From a bacterium (lineage in GTDB: Bacteria > Bacillota_I > Bacilli_A > Acholeplasmatales > JAEDCM01), in contig JAILIR010000045.1 in assembly GCA_024695185.1 (NCBI GenBank), forward strand, positions 1 through 17,077: a stretch of 17,077 nucleotides of DNA. The letters are read 5' to 3'. Under the pieces are notes generated by a model. It did no database searches, was not told the DNA's origin, and worked only from the letters and a program-made list of their open reading frames with translations. The position numbers and the translations under genes are program-made. Position 1 is the stretch's first letter. Every line of letters begins with the position of its first letter. This document shows positions 16,809 to 17,077 of this stretch, piece by piece.

Positions 16809-17009
16809 ATGAAATGTCCTTATTGTGGTGCTGAATCAACTGATGATTTAATTTGCTCAGAATGTGGTGCTAATATTAATAGTTTTAATAAAATTAAAGA
16901 AGCTAGTGATAGCCATGATATTTATACTAGAAGAATAATTATTAAGATATGTTTAATAGTATTTATTCTTTTTATATGTGTATTCACTACAATTATTTTG
17001 TTAGTTTAA
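16809..17009 (+). CDS. small zinc-ribbon membrane protein
   Basis: A 66-residue protein with GGAGG at 16797-16801. The N-terminus has two CxxC knuckles (Cys3/Cys6 and Cys16/Cys19) in the CPYCGAE...CSECGA pattern of a zinc ribbon. Residues about 43-66 form one strongly hydrophobic helix after an RR pair, so the ribbon most likely faces the cytoplasm with the tail in the membrane. Many Firmicutes carry short proteins of this plan, but I do not recognise a specific function. It has its own promoter and terminator. Confidence 0.8.
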   Translation: MKCPYCGAESTDDLICSECGANINSFNKIKEASDSHDIYTRRIIIKICLIVFILFICVFTTIILLV

Positions 17010-17034
17010 AAAAGGCTTTGTTAAGCCTTTTGTT
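17010..17034 (+). terminator. terminator after the zinc-ribbon gene
   Basis: AAAAGGCTT/AAGCCTTTT arms (17010-17018 and 17023-17031) around a TGTT loop. The U-tract is short and partly inside the stem, so some read-through into the next gene is possible. Confidence 0.7.
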
Positions 17035-17047
17035 GTGAGGTGTTATT

Positions 17048-17077
17048 ATGATTTATGATAGAATATTAGTTAGATAT
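17048..17077 (+). CDS. thiI: start of a gene, probably ThiI (partial)
   Basis: An ATG with GTGAGGTG at 17035-17042 opens a reading frame cut off by the window edge after ten codons (MIYDRILVRY). This matches the usual ThiI beginning in Firmicutes, where a YDxILVRYGE-type sequence starts the protein. ThiI is the tRNA 4-thiouridine synthase and/or thiamine sulfur-transfer enzyme. Ten residues cannot prove this. Confidence 0.5.
   Translation, partial: MIYDRILVRY

Overview
The window is very AT-rich and densely coded. The pattern is Gram-positive-type: AAGGAGG ribosome binding sites, TTGACA/TATAAT promoters, a T-box riboswitch and hairpin plus U-tract terminators. UGA works as a stop, because several trp genes end in ATGA overlaps, so this is not a code-4 Mycoplasma. 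The best guess is a low-GC member of the Bacilli (Erysipelotrichales, RF39 or Acholeplasma-like lineages). That placement is inference from style and content, not from a marker gene.

Layout. (1) 1-619, minus: the N-terminal part of tilS, running off the left edge. (2) 820-4062: a 1080-residue soluble protein that joins a ClpB-D2-like AAA+ module, a receiver-like domain, an FtsH-type AAA+ module and an M41 zinc peptidase. It has no transmembrane segment and is the most unusual gene here. (3) 4111-5510: a self-contained two-gene unit with its own promoter, a palindrome on the -35 box and a terminator. It encodes a helix-turn-helix plus DUF3990 (ADP-ribosyltransferase-like) protein and a 159-residue partner, and resembles a toxin-antitoxin pair. 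(4) 5582-9979: a 1465-residue surface lipoprotein with MBG-like repeats. (5) 10093-16750: a complete trpEGDCFBA operon behind a consensus promoter and a tryptophan-type T-box leader. (6) 16809-17009: a 66-residue zinc-ribbon membrane protein. (7) 17048-17077: the first ten codons of a gene that looks like thiI.

The seven trp genes encode every enzyme from chorismate to tryptophan. All junctions overlap or are 1 base apart, so translation is probably coupled. Uncharged tRNA-Trp should bind the T-box and block the 10359-10389 terminator, while the LLES motif in TrpE suggests feedback inhibition by tryptophan. The other units have their own promoters and terminators and look functionally independent. 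No IS element, phage gene, CRISPR array, tRNA or rRNA was seen.
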